Assembly: GCA_028689655.1 (NCBI GenBank) | Contig: JAQVCT010000001.1 | Coordinates: 186,001 to 250,000 of the forward strand | Direction: 5' to 3' | Length of the DNA stretch: 64,000 nt | DNA from: Lachnospiraceae bacterium | Lineage (GTDB): Bacteria > Bacillota > Clostridia > Lachnospirales > Lachnospiraceae | Shown here: piece after piece, positions 55,048 to 64,000 of the stretch | How positions within the stretch are numbered: the first letter of the stretch is position 1 | How the letters are laid out: each line of letters begins with the position of its first letter | Program-made: the position numbers and the translations under genes | Notes under the pieces: generated by a model | Databases searched by the model: none | What the model saw: only the letters and a program-made list of their open reading frames with translations | What the model was told of the DNA's origin: nothing

Positions 55048-56097
55048 TCAGGTCTCGCTATCAATTAACAGTTTTCCTTTTACAGCACCTGGTGTCTTAT
55101 ACATATCAAATGCGCTTGCTATTTGACTAAGAGGTATCTTTTTATAAATAAAGGATTCATCAAATTTCAATTCTCCTGTTTTAAAATAATGTGCAGCAAG
55201 CTTCCATTCGTGTCCTGGGAATGGTGTACTATAGGACATCCATGAACCGGTTAAAGTAAATTCCTTACGATTCATATTCTCCCATTCTTCTACAGAGAAT
55301 TTCAATTCCTTAGTCGGTGTTCCCACAAAGCAAACCTGAGCTTTATTTGTTGCTAACTGAAAGGCCATTTTCATGGTAATGGTATTTCCTGCCGTCTCAT
55401 AGACATAATCAAAGCCTTTTCCCTCTGTCAATTTCATTGCCTGCTCCATAAAGTCCGAATCTAATGTATTAATTCCGGCAGTTGCACCCAATCTTTTACC
55501 CAATTCTAATCTGTCTGATGCTATATCAAATACTACAGTCATTTTCGCACCAAATATTTTGGCCCACTGCATAACTAGCAACCCAATGGTTCCTCCACCC
55601 AGAATAGCAACGGTCTTTCCACCTTTATAATCCACTCTTTCCAATCCATGTAAGGCCACCGTTGCCGGTTCAAAGAATGCCCCTTGTTCAAAAGATACTT
55701 CCTCTTCAAATTTGACTGCATTTTTTTCGGGTACCACTACGTATTCTGCAAAGCTTCCGTATTCTCTGGAGCCAATAAAGCTGTAATGTTTGCAAAGAGA
55801 ATAGTTTCCCTTCTGACAATCCTCACACTGCATACATGGAACCAGCGGAACACCTGCCACTTTATCTCCCACCTGCAATGTGGACACTCCCTCTCCCAGT
55901 TCTTCTACCGTTCCCGAAAATTCGTGACCCAGTACATTCGGGAAAAAATGACATGCGTCACCATTGACTCTTGGAATGTCCGAACCACAAATTCCTGTGT
56001 ATTTTACCTTAATTAAAACCTGACCCTTTTTCGGTATTGGCTTTTCAATCTCCTCATAGCGAAGATCCTCTCTTGCATGTATTACTCCTGCTTTCAT
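55048..56097 (-). CDS. Zn-dependent MDR polyol dehydrogenase (GatD/sorbitol dehydrogenase-like)
   Basis: 349-residue dehydrogenase with catalytic-zinc motif TGICGSDIPRV, GHEFSG, a full structural-zinc lobe (CMQCEDCQKGNYSLC) and the NAD fold ILGGGTIGLLVMQ. It resembles galactitol-1-phosphate dehydrogenase and sorbitol dehydrogenase and oxidises a polyol or polyol phosphate to a ketose. It overlaps the kinase gene by four bases (ATGA coupling). Unlike the BMC alcohol dehydrogenase it has no targeting peptide. Confidence 0.92.
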   Translation of the reverse strand: MKAGVIHAREDLRYEEIEKPIPKKGQVLIKVKYTGICGSDIPRVNGDACHFFPNVLGHEFSGTVEELGEGVSTLQVGDKVAGVPLVPCMQCEDCQKGNYSLCKHYSFIGSREYGSFAEYVVVPEKNAVKFEEEVSFEQGAFFEPATVALHGLERVDYKGGKTVAILGGGTIGLLVMQWAKIFGAKMTVVFDIASDRLELGKRLGATAGINTLDSDFMEQAMKLTEGKGFDYVYETAGNTITMKMAFQLATNKAQVCFVGTPTKELKFSVEEWENMNRKEFTLTGSWMSYSTPFPGHEWKLAAHYFKTGELKFDESFIYKKIPLSQIASAFDMYKTPGAVKGKLLIDSET

Positions 56098-57620
56098 GAC
56101 TTATTGCCTCCTTTTTTCTTCATTAACCCTTTTAAATCTGAATATAACTCTATGTATGTTTCATAATTTTTTTCATATAATGCATGTTTGTCCATATCAG
56201 GCTGATGTTTTCTGGTCATCTTTACCGTTTTCTTTACCGCTTCATCAAAATTTCGATAAAGCCCTACACCAACACCTGCTAAGATTGCGGCGCCCAGCGT
56301 TGTCGCTGTATCAGAAGCCGGTACTACAATTGGTTTCCCAGTAATGTCCGCCTTAATCTGCGTCCATAACAGAGAATTGGCTGAACCTCCCATTGCCCGG
56401 AGTTCCTCTACCTTCGCCCCCGTCGTCTCTGCAATCTTCAGATTATGGTGCAGAGAATATGCAACACCTTCCATGGCCGCACGTACCATATGCCCTTTCG
56501 TTTTACTGAAATCAAGTCCGTAAAATACACCTTTGGCATCCGGATCCCATATGGGAGAACGCTCTCCTGCCATATAAGGCAAAAAAATAAGTCCATCACT
56601 CCCTGGAGATACTGCTTCTGCAATATCGTTCAACTGCATGAGAGAAGTTTTTTCTGTTTTTTCTGCTATCAGACGCTCATACTGAGCAAACTCTCTTTCC
56701 ATCCATCGCATAACACCACCACCGCCAGTAGTGCCCCCCTGTAGTAACCATTGGTTCGGCACTACATGAAAGCCCAGTATCAAGCGGGGGTCTGCTGCAT
56801 ATATTTCTGTGCAGATGCTCATTCCTCCCGCCTGTCCGCCCTGTTCCTGGGTCTCTCCCGGATGTACAACACCTGCTCCAAGTGTTCCGCATGCAGCATC
56901 CAGCCCGCCTGCTACTACAGGGATTCCAGCTAATAAGCCTGTCTCTTTTGCCGCATCCTCTGTCACCCGTCCCACAATCTGATGAGACGGCATAAGCTCT
57001 GGTAAAAGTTCTCTTTTTATGCCAAGCTGATGACACATAGATTCATCCCACACACCCTTTCGCATATCAAAGCAATGCAGTCCATATCCCTGTGATAAAT
57101 CATGGCTCAATTCTTTTGTCAGCCGATATGCAATAAAAGCATTGGACTGCAGAATTTGATCTGTTCTTGCGTAGATTTCTGGCAAATGTTCCTTATACCA
57201 CACTATTTTTGCTGTTGTGTAGGAAGGCTGGAGGGAATTTCCTGTCAATTGAAATATGGTATCCTCTCCAATTTCTTTATTTAGACGGTTGCAGATATTC
57301 TGTGCTCTGGTATCCATCCAAATCGGTGTGTTTGTCAGTACCTTTCCTTCCTTATCAATGGCAATGGCAGACCAGCTCTGTCCATCAATTCCAATTCCTG
57401 CGATACTGACCGGATTAATCTGATGCTGCTCCAGCATTTCCTTAATTGCTTTGCATACTGCGTTCCACCATTCATCCGGATTTTGTTCTGCCCAGCCTGT
57501 TTTCTTATAATACACAGGATAATCTCCGGTATTGCTGGCAATTAACTGCCCCATTTCGTCAAAAAGCGCAATCTTACAGGCGCTTGTTCCTATATCAATT
57601 CCCAATAATAGCTGTTCCAT
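56094..57620 (-). CDS. FGGY-family carbohydrate kinase, xylulokinase-like
   Basis: 508-residue sugar kinase with LGIDIGTSACKIALFD, GIGIDGQSWSAIAID, GGLDAACGTLGAGV and AMGGSANSLLWTQIKAD. It resembles XylB-type kinases but carries EQGGQAGGMS in the central region. It phosphorylates a ketose, probably the one made by the dehydrogenase next to it. No PfkB-type 6-phosphofructokinase is in the operon, so the aldolase substrate may be a ketose monophosphate. Confidence 0.92.
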   Translation of the reverse strand: MEQLLLGIDIGTSACKIALFDEMGQLIASNTGDYPVYYKKTGWAEQNPDEWWNAVCKAIKEMLEQHQINPVSIAGIGIDGQSWSAIAIDKEGKVLTNTPIWMDTRAQNICNRLNKEIGEDTIFQLTGNSLQPSYTTAKIVWYKEHLPEIYARTDQILQSNAFIAYRLTKELSHDLSQGYGLHCFDMRKGVWDESMCHQLGIKRELLPELMPSHQIVGRVTEDAAKETGLLAGIPVVAGGLDAACGTLGAGVVHPGETQEQGGQAGGMSICTEIYAADPRLILGFHVVPNQWLLQGGTTGGGGVMRWMEREFAQYERLIAEKTEKTSLMQLNDIAEAVSPGSDGLIFLPYMAGERSPIWDPDAKGVFYGLDFSKTKGHMVRAAMEGVAYSLHHNLKIAETTGAKVEELRAMGGSANSLLWTQIKADITGKPIVVPASDTATTLGAAILAGVGVGLYRNFDEAVKKTVKMTRKHQPDMDKHALYEKNYETYIELYSDLKGLMKKKGGNKS

Positions 57621-57647
57621 ACATACACCCGCTTGCCCTTCTATCTC

Positions 57648-58496
57648 TTAAGCTTTCCCATCACAGCCGCATACCTTCATACGATTTTTTACCAGTTGTG
57701 TTACTGCTTCCATACCCGCTTTTCCATATGCCTTTGGATCGAACGTTTCTGGCTTATCCGACAGTAGCTGCTTTACTGCAGCCGTATAGGCAGCTCTTAA
57801 TTCTGTCGCAAAATTAACCTTACAAATTCCTCTTTTTACACAGTCTTTCACTTCTTCATCCGAGATCCCCGATGCTCCATGAAGTACTAACGGAATCGTT
57901 ACGAGACTTCTGATAAGGGATAATCGTTCCTTGTCAAGTACTGGTGTTCCAATATAGAAGCCATGTGCTGTTCCTATGGCAACTGCCAGCGAATCAATTC
58001 CTGTTTCCTCCACAAATCTTACTGCCTCCATTGGATCCGTATTCGTATCCAGTTTTACCTCTAAGTCATCCTCTTTTCCACCAACTTTTCCTAATTCTGC
58101 CTCCACCGGAATGCCACTTTTCTTTGCCAGCTCCGTTACCTTCCTGCTAAGTGCTATATTTCCTTCCAATTCTTCCTTAGAGCCGTCTATCATAATAGAG
58201 CTATATCCACTTTTCAGGCATTGCTCCACTAATTCATAGCTGTTCCCATGGTCCAAATGCAGGCATACGGGTACCGTCGTCTTCTTTGCTTCCGCTGCTA
58301 CAATTGCTGCATAGGTTTCCACCGTTCCATACTTGATTGTGGAAGGTGTAGTCTGCAGCATTACTGGTGCCTTCAGCTCCTCCGCAGCCCGTATGACCGC
58401 TTTTACCATTTCCATGTTTTCCACATTGAAAGCACCTACTGCATAATTTCCTTTTTGCGCATCTAAAAGCATTTTTTTTGATGTTACTAATGGCAT
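57648..58496 (-). CDS. Class II ketose-(bis)phosphate aldolase, GatY/FbaA-like
   Basis: 282-residue Zn-dependent aldolase. Catalytic Asp82 and Zn ligand His83 are in CLHLDHGNS. Further Zn-ligand His are in IGTAHGFY and LVLHGASGISD, and the phosphate-binding VNFATELR follows. AAGGAGGT precedes ATG 58496. The family splits fructose- or tagatose-1,6-bisphosphate, and the GatZ-like partner favours tagatose-type stereochemistry. First gene of the operon and divergent from an AraC regulator. Confidence 0.93.
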   Translation of the reverse strand: MPLVTSKKMLLDAQKGNYAVGAFNVENMEMVKAVIRAAEELKAPVMLQTTPSTIKYGTVETYAAIVAAEAKKTTVPVCLHLDHGNSYELVEQCLKSGYSSIMIDGSKEELEGNIALSRKVTELAKKSGIPVEAELGKVGGKEDDLEVKLDTNTDPMEAVRFVEETGIDSLAVAIGTAHGFYIGTPVLDKERLSLIRSLVTIPLVLHGASGISDEEVKDCVKRGICKVNFATELRAAYTAAVKQLLSDKPETFDPKAYGKAGMEAVTQLVKNRMKVCGCDGKA

Positions 58497-58532
58497 ATGA
58501 TGACCTCCTTCGATTTGTATCACTTTTCTATA

Positions 58533-58538
58533 ATTATA
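58533..58538 (-). promoter_or_regulatory. -10 element of the aldolase operon promoter
   Basis: Perfect TATAAT on the minus strand, 36 bases before the aldolase start, with a weak -35 (TTACGA) 17 bases upstream. Two TGTCGTA words lie between this and the divergent promoter and may be regulator sites. Confidence 0.55.
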
Positions 58539-58614
58539 GAGTCACAGCTTCTCTGTCGTAAGAGATTTATCAGACGATAGTCCTCTATTTATGTCGTATT
58601 ATCGAATATTATTG

Positions 58615-58643
58615 TTGACCTTATTTCACAGGATTGTTACTAT
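58615..58643 (+). promoter_or_regulatory. Promoter of the second AraC-type gene
   Basis: TTGACC (58615-58620), 17 bases, TACTAT (58638-58643). The start codon follows 19 bases later with AAGGAGGT. Confidence 0.65.
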
Positions 58644-58662
58644 ATCCATAAAGGAGGTTGCC

Positions 58663-59529
58663 ATGCGTACAGTCTATAATGATTTAAATATTAAATTCGC
58701 TATTGATGATATGTCTTTTTCCGTATTGAACATTGCCTTTGAGGTATTTTTGCGTTCCATGCCGAAGCACAGTCACGGAAATAACAGCTATGAGCTGCAC
58801 TATATCCCTTATGGACACGGAACTATTAATATCAGCAATCAAATATACGAAGTCGACCCCAATACCTGTTATATGACGGGCCCCCACATTGAGCATGAGC
58901 AGATTCCCATTCAAAATGACCCTATGGCAGAATATTGTATTTACTTTAAAATCAAACATACAAATGGTGCGGAAGCTTTCTACCCGGAAGGCAATTCTCT
59001 AGGGAAGCTGTTTGAAAAAACACATTTTTGGTTTGGATCGGATACACAGGATCTCTATCCTACCATGCAGCAGATTTTTTATGAGCTGGAGCATAAATAT
59101 ACCGGATATATGACGCAAGTGGAGATTCTCCTAAAACAATGCATTGTGAAAATGGTGCGCAACTATGAAAGCAATAAAGAATCCAAAGAGCATTTCTCCC
59201 AAACTAATCTGGTTGACAGTAAATATTTAATTGTGGAGGAAAGTTTTCTCTATGATTACGAAACAATTACATTAGAAAATCTTTCTGCCCGTCTGGGTCT
59301 GAGTACCCGACAAACAGAAAGATTCTTAAGAAATTACTATGATAAAACCTTTTTACAGAAAAAAAATGACGCAAAAATGTCTATGGCTAAAATTTTATTA
59401 AAGGATCCTTCCTTAAGCATTACCGATATTGCATATAAGTTAAATTATTCCTCTGTGGAACATTTTTCCCATGCTTTTAAGCAATACTATAGCATCACCG
59501 CAAGACAATATCGCATGACGCATTTATGA
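58663..59529 (+). CDS. AraC-family regulator of the aldolase/kinase operon
   Basis: 288-residue one-component regulator: N-terminal cupin-like domain (MPKHSHGNNSYELHYIPYGH, CYMTGPHIEHEQ), and a C-terminal AraC domain (LGLSTRQTERFLRNYYDKTF, LNYSSVEHFSHAFKQY). The ATG at 58663 has AAGGAGGT. The 24-codon-longer frame would run through the promoter. Divergent from the aldolase operon, its likely target. Confidence 0.92.
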   Translation: MRTVYNDLNIKFAIDDMSFSVLNIAFEVFLRSMPKHSHGNNSYELHYIPYGHGTINISNQIYEVDPNTCYMTGPHIEHEQIPIQNDPMAEYCIYFKIKHTNGAEAFYPEGNSLGKLFEKTHFWFGSDTQDLYPTMQQIFYELEHKYTGYMTQVEILLKQCIVKMVRNYESNKESKEHFSQTNLVDSKYLIVEESFLYDYETITLENLSARLGLSTRQTERFLRNYYDKTFLQKKNDAKMSMAKILLKDPSLSITDIAYKLNYSSVEHFSHAFKQYYSITARQYRMTHL

Positions 59530-59664
59530 AACAGCTGTATGTTATTTCATTGTTTTTACTCTAAATAAAGATTAAACACCTACTGTAAATCTAAACAGAC
59601 AGGTGTAAACACATCATCGTCTGCATCTCAGGTTTGAGTTGAGATAAACTATCTATAACAACAG

Positions 59665-59707
59665 AAAAAAGGAGCTTAGCATTAATTACTTAGTGCGTAA
59701 GCCCCTT
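59665..59707 (-). terminator. Rho-independent terminator after dnaJ
   Basis: On the minus strand a long stem (AAGGGGCTTA paired with TAAGCTCCTT including one G-U, plus GCA/TGC) is followed by six T. It closes the hrcA-grpE-dnaK-dnaJ operon right after dnaJ, so prmA is not co-transcribed. Confidence 0.85.
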
Positions 59708-59733
59708 ATAAAGTTCTTCTATCTTTCTGTTAT

Positions 59734-60924
59734 TTAGTTCTTCCAAAAGCCTTTTTTCTTTTTATCTTTTGTATCCTTGGAATCCTCAGATTCTTTGGCT
59801 GCTGTTACGTTCTTGGCTGCATTTAAGCTGTCGCCTGTCAGAGCATCATATTGCTTTAATAGTTCCTTTGCCTCATGAGAAATCTTATCCGGTACCTGTA
59901 CCACCAATGTGACATAGTGATCACCACGCACTTCTTTATTTCTCAGCGTTGGTACACCTTTTCCCTTTAAACGAACTCTGGTGTCTGTCTGGGTACCTGG
60001 CTTTACGTCGTAGATGACTCTGCCGTCCACGGTATCGATGACAATCTCCCCACCCATGGCTGCAATTGGGAAGGATACCGGAACTGTGGAAAAGATATTG
60101 TACTCCTGACGCTGGAAGATTGGATGACGCTGTACGATTACCTCCACCAGCAAATCTCCTCTTGGACCGCCGTTGCTGCCAGGCTCTCCTTTGTCTCTGA
60201 TTCTCACACTCTGACCATTATCGATTCCTGCCGGAATGGATACCTGGATCTTTTTACGGTTTGCGATGTAGCCTGTTCCATGACAATCCTGGCACTTCTC
60301 TTTTACGATCTTGCCTGTACCGCCACAGTCCGGACATGTCTGGACATTACGAACCGTACCGAAGAAAGACTGCTGCGTAAATACTACCTGACCCTTACCA
60401 CCACATTTCGGGCAGGTCTCAGGGCTGGTTCCCGGCTTTGCACCTGTTCCATGGCAGGTCGTACAGGAATCCTTCAGTGTGAGCTCTATCTCTTTATCTA
60501 CACCAAATACAGCTTCTTCAAAGGTGATTCTTACACTGGCTCGTATATTGGCTCCCTTGGTAGGACCATTGTTTGGTCTTCTGGAGCTTCTGGCTCCACC
60601 GCCAAAGAAATCACCAAAAATATCACCGAAAATATCACCAAAATCTCCACCGTTAAAATCAAATCCACCGGCACCGTAACCGCCACCGCCGTTCTCAAAG
60701 GCAGCGTGACCGAACTGATCATATTGACGCTTTTTCTCAGGATCGCTTAAAATAGCATACGCTTCTGAAGCCTCCTTGAATTTGACCTCTGCCTCTTTGT
60801 CGCCAGGGTTCATATCCGGATGGTACTTTTTGGCAAGTGTTCGATATGCTTTTTTTATGGACGCTTCATCAGCATTTTTATCAACACCGAGAACCTCATA
60901 ATAATCTCGTTTTTGTTCTGCCAT
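59734..60924 (-). CDS. dnaJ: Chaperone DnaJ (Hsp40)
   Basis: 396-residue type I DnaJ. J domain with HPD in [10 protein letters not shown], Gly/Phe-rich region (70-115), zinc-binding domain with four CxxCxGxG repeats ([32 protein letters not shown]), substrate-binding C-terminal domains and a Lys/Asp-rich tail. It stimulates DnaK ATPase and delivers substrates. Last gene of the heat-shock operon here. Confidence 0.97.
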   Translation of the reverse strand: MAEQKRDYYEVLGVDKNADEASIKKAYRTLAKKYHPDMNPGDKEAEVKFKEASEAYAILSDPEKKRQYDQFGHAAFENGGGGYGAGGFDFNGGDFGDIFGDIFGDFFGGGARSSRRPNNGPTKGANIRASVRITFEEAVFGVDKEIELTLKDSCTTCHGTGAKPGTSPETCPKCGGKGQVVFTQQSFFGTVRNVQTCPDCGGTGKIVKEKCQDCHGTGYIANRKKIQVSIPAGIDNGQSVRIRDKGEPGSNGGPRGDLLVEVIVQRHPIFQRQEYNIFSTVPVSFPIAAMGGEIVIDTVDGRVIYDVKPGTQTDTRVRLKGKGVPTLRNKEVRGDHYVTLVVQVPDKISHEAKELLKQYDALTGDSLNAAKNVTAAKESEDSKDTKDKKKKGFWKN

Positions 60925-60967
60925 TTTTCTTTCCTCTCTAAAAATTGCCTTTTTTTACATAGGGACA

Positions 60968-60989
60968 GGGGTCATGATAACATGCCCCC
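60968..60989 (-). other. Hairpin between dnaK and dnaJ
   Basis: GGGG and CCCC with CATG/CATG pairing and one mismatch flank a four-base loop in the 114-base dnaK-dnaJ gap. No T run follows, so it may be a processing or stability element. Confidence 0.4.
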
Positions 60990-61038
60990 ATTTGTGTTCT
61001 GTTTTCAATGAAAACCTGATGTTCCCATCCCCGTTATT

Positions 61039-62937
<1,899 letters not shown>

Positions 62938-62952
62938 TTACTATTAACCTTC

Positions 62953-62993
62953 GGCACTTTGTGCCTTCGTGTTCTCGATTACTTTGTAATCGA
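62953..62993 (-). other. Two tandem hairpins between grpE and dnaK
   Basis: GGCAC-TTT-GTGCC (62953-62965) and TCGATTAC-TTT-GTAATCGA (62975-62993), both with a TTT loop on the plus strand, lie in the 85-base gap. They may mark an mRNA processing site giving a separate dnaK transcript, as reported for other Firmicute heat-shock operons. Confidence 0.5.
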
Positions 62994-63001
62994 AACAAAT
63001 A

Positions 63002-63634
63002 TTATTGTACTACTGCTACCATGCTGTGTCTTACAACGGAATCTCTGTAAAGATATCCTTTCAGCAATTCCTGTGCTACTGTTCCGGTCTCATATTCTTC
63101 ACTCTCCACCTGCATTACTGCATTATGGAAATCCGGATCGAATTCATTTCCTATTGCCTCGATTGGTTTCACACCCATCTCATCGAGACTGGTCATGAGC
63201 TGCTTATATACCATATTCATTCCCTCAGCGAAAGCTGTTCCTTTTTCATCTTCCGGAATGCTTGCAAGACCTCTTTCAAAATTATCTACAACTGGTAATA
63301 TTTTTTCCACTACACTCTTTGCACCGACTTCAAACATTGCTGTTTTTTCTTTCTCGGTTCTCTTTCTGTAGTTCTCGAATTCTGCCATCTGACGCATCAC
63401 TTTGTCTTCCAGCTCTTCGACCTTTTCTTTCATCTTATCTTTGTCATGTTTCTTGTCAGCTTTTGCCTTCTTTCTGGCCTCTCTGCTGTTCTCAGGAATT
63501 ATTTCATCTTCCTTTCGCTCTGTATCTTCTCCTGTCTCTTCTGCCACTGTTTCCTCCAATGGCTGTTCTTCTGAAACCGTCTGATTCGTTTCTTCCTGAT
63601 CCAAATCCTGTTTTAAATCTTCATTTTCCTGCAC
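63002..63634 (-). CDS. grpE: Nucleotide exchange factor GrpE
   Basis: 210-residue GrpE: acidic N-terminus, long coiled coil (EKVEELEDKVMRQMAEFENY), then RKRTEKEK and the beta domain with LPVVDNFERGL, NMVYKQLMTSLDEMGV and FDPDFHNAVMQ. The best start is GTG 63632-63634, with GGAGGA eight bases upstream. The frame is open to a TTG at 63676 without a good Shine-Dalgarno. It releases ADP from DnaK. Confidence 0.95.
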   Translation of the reverse strand: MQENEDLKQDLDQEETNQTVSEEQPLEETVAEETGEDTERKEDEIIPENSREARKKAKADKKHDKDKMKEKVEELEDKVMRQMAEFENYRKRTEKEKTAMFEVGAKSVVEKILPVVDNFERGLASIPEDEKGTAFAEGMNMVYKQLMTSLDEMGVKPIEAIGNEFDPDFHNAVMQVESEEYETGTVAQELLKGYLYRDSVVRHSMVAVVQ

Positions 63635-63691
63635 GCTATCAGTCCTCCTACTGTTGTATTCCTGCTTGGCAACCAAGGATTCGGTTCATTC

Positions 63692-64000
63692 CTAGGTTTT
63701 CTTATATAATGTATCAAGTTGATTCTTGAGCGATTTCAATGTGGTAATTACTTTTTCATAATCCATTCTCTTTGGTCCGATAATACCTATCGTTCCCTGC
63801 ATGCCTTCCTCCAATTCATAGGTGGCTGTTACGACACTGCAGTCCCTCATGGTAGAGATTGGAGTTTCATTACCGATATACACCTGGATTCCCTGATGGT
63901 CATCGCCTTCCAGACCTTCATGCATCCACTCTGTCAACTGCTGTTTCTCTTCCAATGCTGTAATCAGTTCGCTTGCTTTCTGATTATCGGAAAGTTCCGG
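63692..64000 (-). CDS. hrcA: Heat-inducible repressor HrcA, C-terminal part (cut by window edge)
   Basis: The last 102 codons of HrcA run off the right edge. Visible is the conserved C-terminal block VYIGNETPISTMRDCSVVTA and GTIGIIGPKRMDYEKVI. HrcA represses the hrcA-grpE-dnaK-dnaJ operon through CIRCE elements. The CIRCE site would be upstream, outside the window. Confidence 0.95.
   Translation of the reverse strand, partial: PELSDNQKASELITALEEKQQLTEWMHEGLEGDDHQGIQVYIGNETPISTMRDCSVVTATYELEEGMQGTIGIIGPKRMDYEKVITTLKSLKNQLDTLYKKT

Noticed and set aside
57648-58496. Glycolytic fructose-bisphosphate aldolase
   Set aside because: Context with GatZ, FGGY kinase, dehydrogenase and a dedicated AraC regulator points to a peripheral sugar pathway.
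59530-59664. Weak inverted repeat ACACCT/AGGTGT after the second AraC gene as a terminator
   Set aside because: Short broken stem without a T run. It was not strong enough to list.
63692-64000. Search for a CIRCE element
   Set aside because: The hrcA start and its promoter lie outside the window. No CIRCE-like repeat was seen in the grpE-dnaK or dnaK-dnaJ gaps.

Overview
The window looks like a chromosomal segment of a strictly anaerobic gut Firmicute of the Lachnospiraceae type. The evidence is an hrcA-grpE-dnaK-dnaJ operon, prmA-rsmE, many YesM/YesN-type two-component pairs, strong AGGAGG ribosome binding sites, and a glycyl-radical bacterial microcompartment (BMC) locus whose gene order matches, from memory, the fucose/rhamnose (GRM5-type) locus of Lachnospiraceae such as Clostridium phytofermentans. 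No genus is claimed. Almost everything is coded on the minus strand. There is no rRNA, tRNA, CRISPR array, transposase or phage gene. No gene-free stretch exceeds about 270 bases, and the longer gaps (10.9, 16.5, 20.5, 34.5, 50.1 and 58.5 kb) hold promoters, leaders or terminators.

Layout. (1) 1-2.9 kb: housekeeping prmA, rsmE and a cysteine desulfurase cut by the left edge. (2) 3.0-10.9 kb: an oligosaccharide-use operon with a lipoprotein binding protein, two MalFG-type permeases, a cytoplasmic GH3 glycosidase (beta-xylosidase-like) and a YesM/YesN pair at its 3' end. (3) 11.1-16.4 kb: an RbsBAC-type sugar importer followed by a sialate-O-acetylesterase-like enzyme. Regions 2 and 3 share a ~54-nt leader that folds into the same two-stem structure. 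(4) 16.6-20.4 kb: a response regulator, a kinase with almost no sensor domain, and a strongly degenerate tandem ABC ATPase. (5) 20.6-34.5 kb: the BMC operon. It encodes diol dehydratase (glycyl radical), its activase, EutS/PduU-like shell, EutP-like GTPase, fuculose-phosphate aldolase, CoA-acylating aldehyde dehydrogenase, Zn alcohol dehydrogenase, four hexameric shell proteins, PduL, EutN, PduS-like flavoprotein, PduT-like shell, a DeoR regulator and fucose mutarotase. A PHP hydrolase diverges from it. (6) 35.4-46.6 kb: a chemoreceptor, a sugar importer with two different permeases, and a three-component sensor (membrane-anchored binding protein, kinase, regulator). (7) 46.7-51.2 kb: fuculokinase, fucose isomerase and a divergent AraC regulator. 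(8) 51.25-59.5 kb: a second mutarotase in an operon with a KdgT-like permease, aldo/keto reductase, GatZ-like protein, MDR dehydrogenase, FGGY kinase and class II aldolase, plus a divergent AraC regulator. (9) 59.7-64 kb: dnaJ, dnaK, grpE and hrcA (cut by the right edge).

How it works together (inference from families): fucose is imported by region 6, equilibrated by FucU, isomerised and phosphorylated by region 7, then split by the aldolase to DHAP and lactaldehyde. Lactaldehyde is reduced to 1,2-propanediol, dehydrated by the glycyl radical enzyme to propionaldehyde inside the shell, and converted to propanol or, through propionyl-CoA and PduL, to propionyl phosphate. No propionate kinase is seen. 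Regions 2-4 look like a hemicellulose side branch (probably acetylated xylo-oligosaccharides). The whole 3-59.5 kb block sits between dnaJ and prmA, genes that are normally neighbours in Firmicutes, so it reads as a catabolic island inserted in the heat-shock gene cluster.
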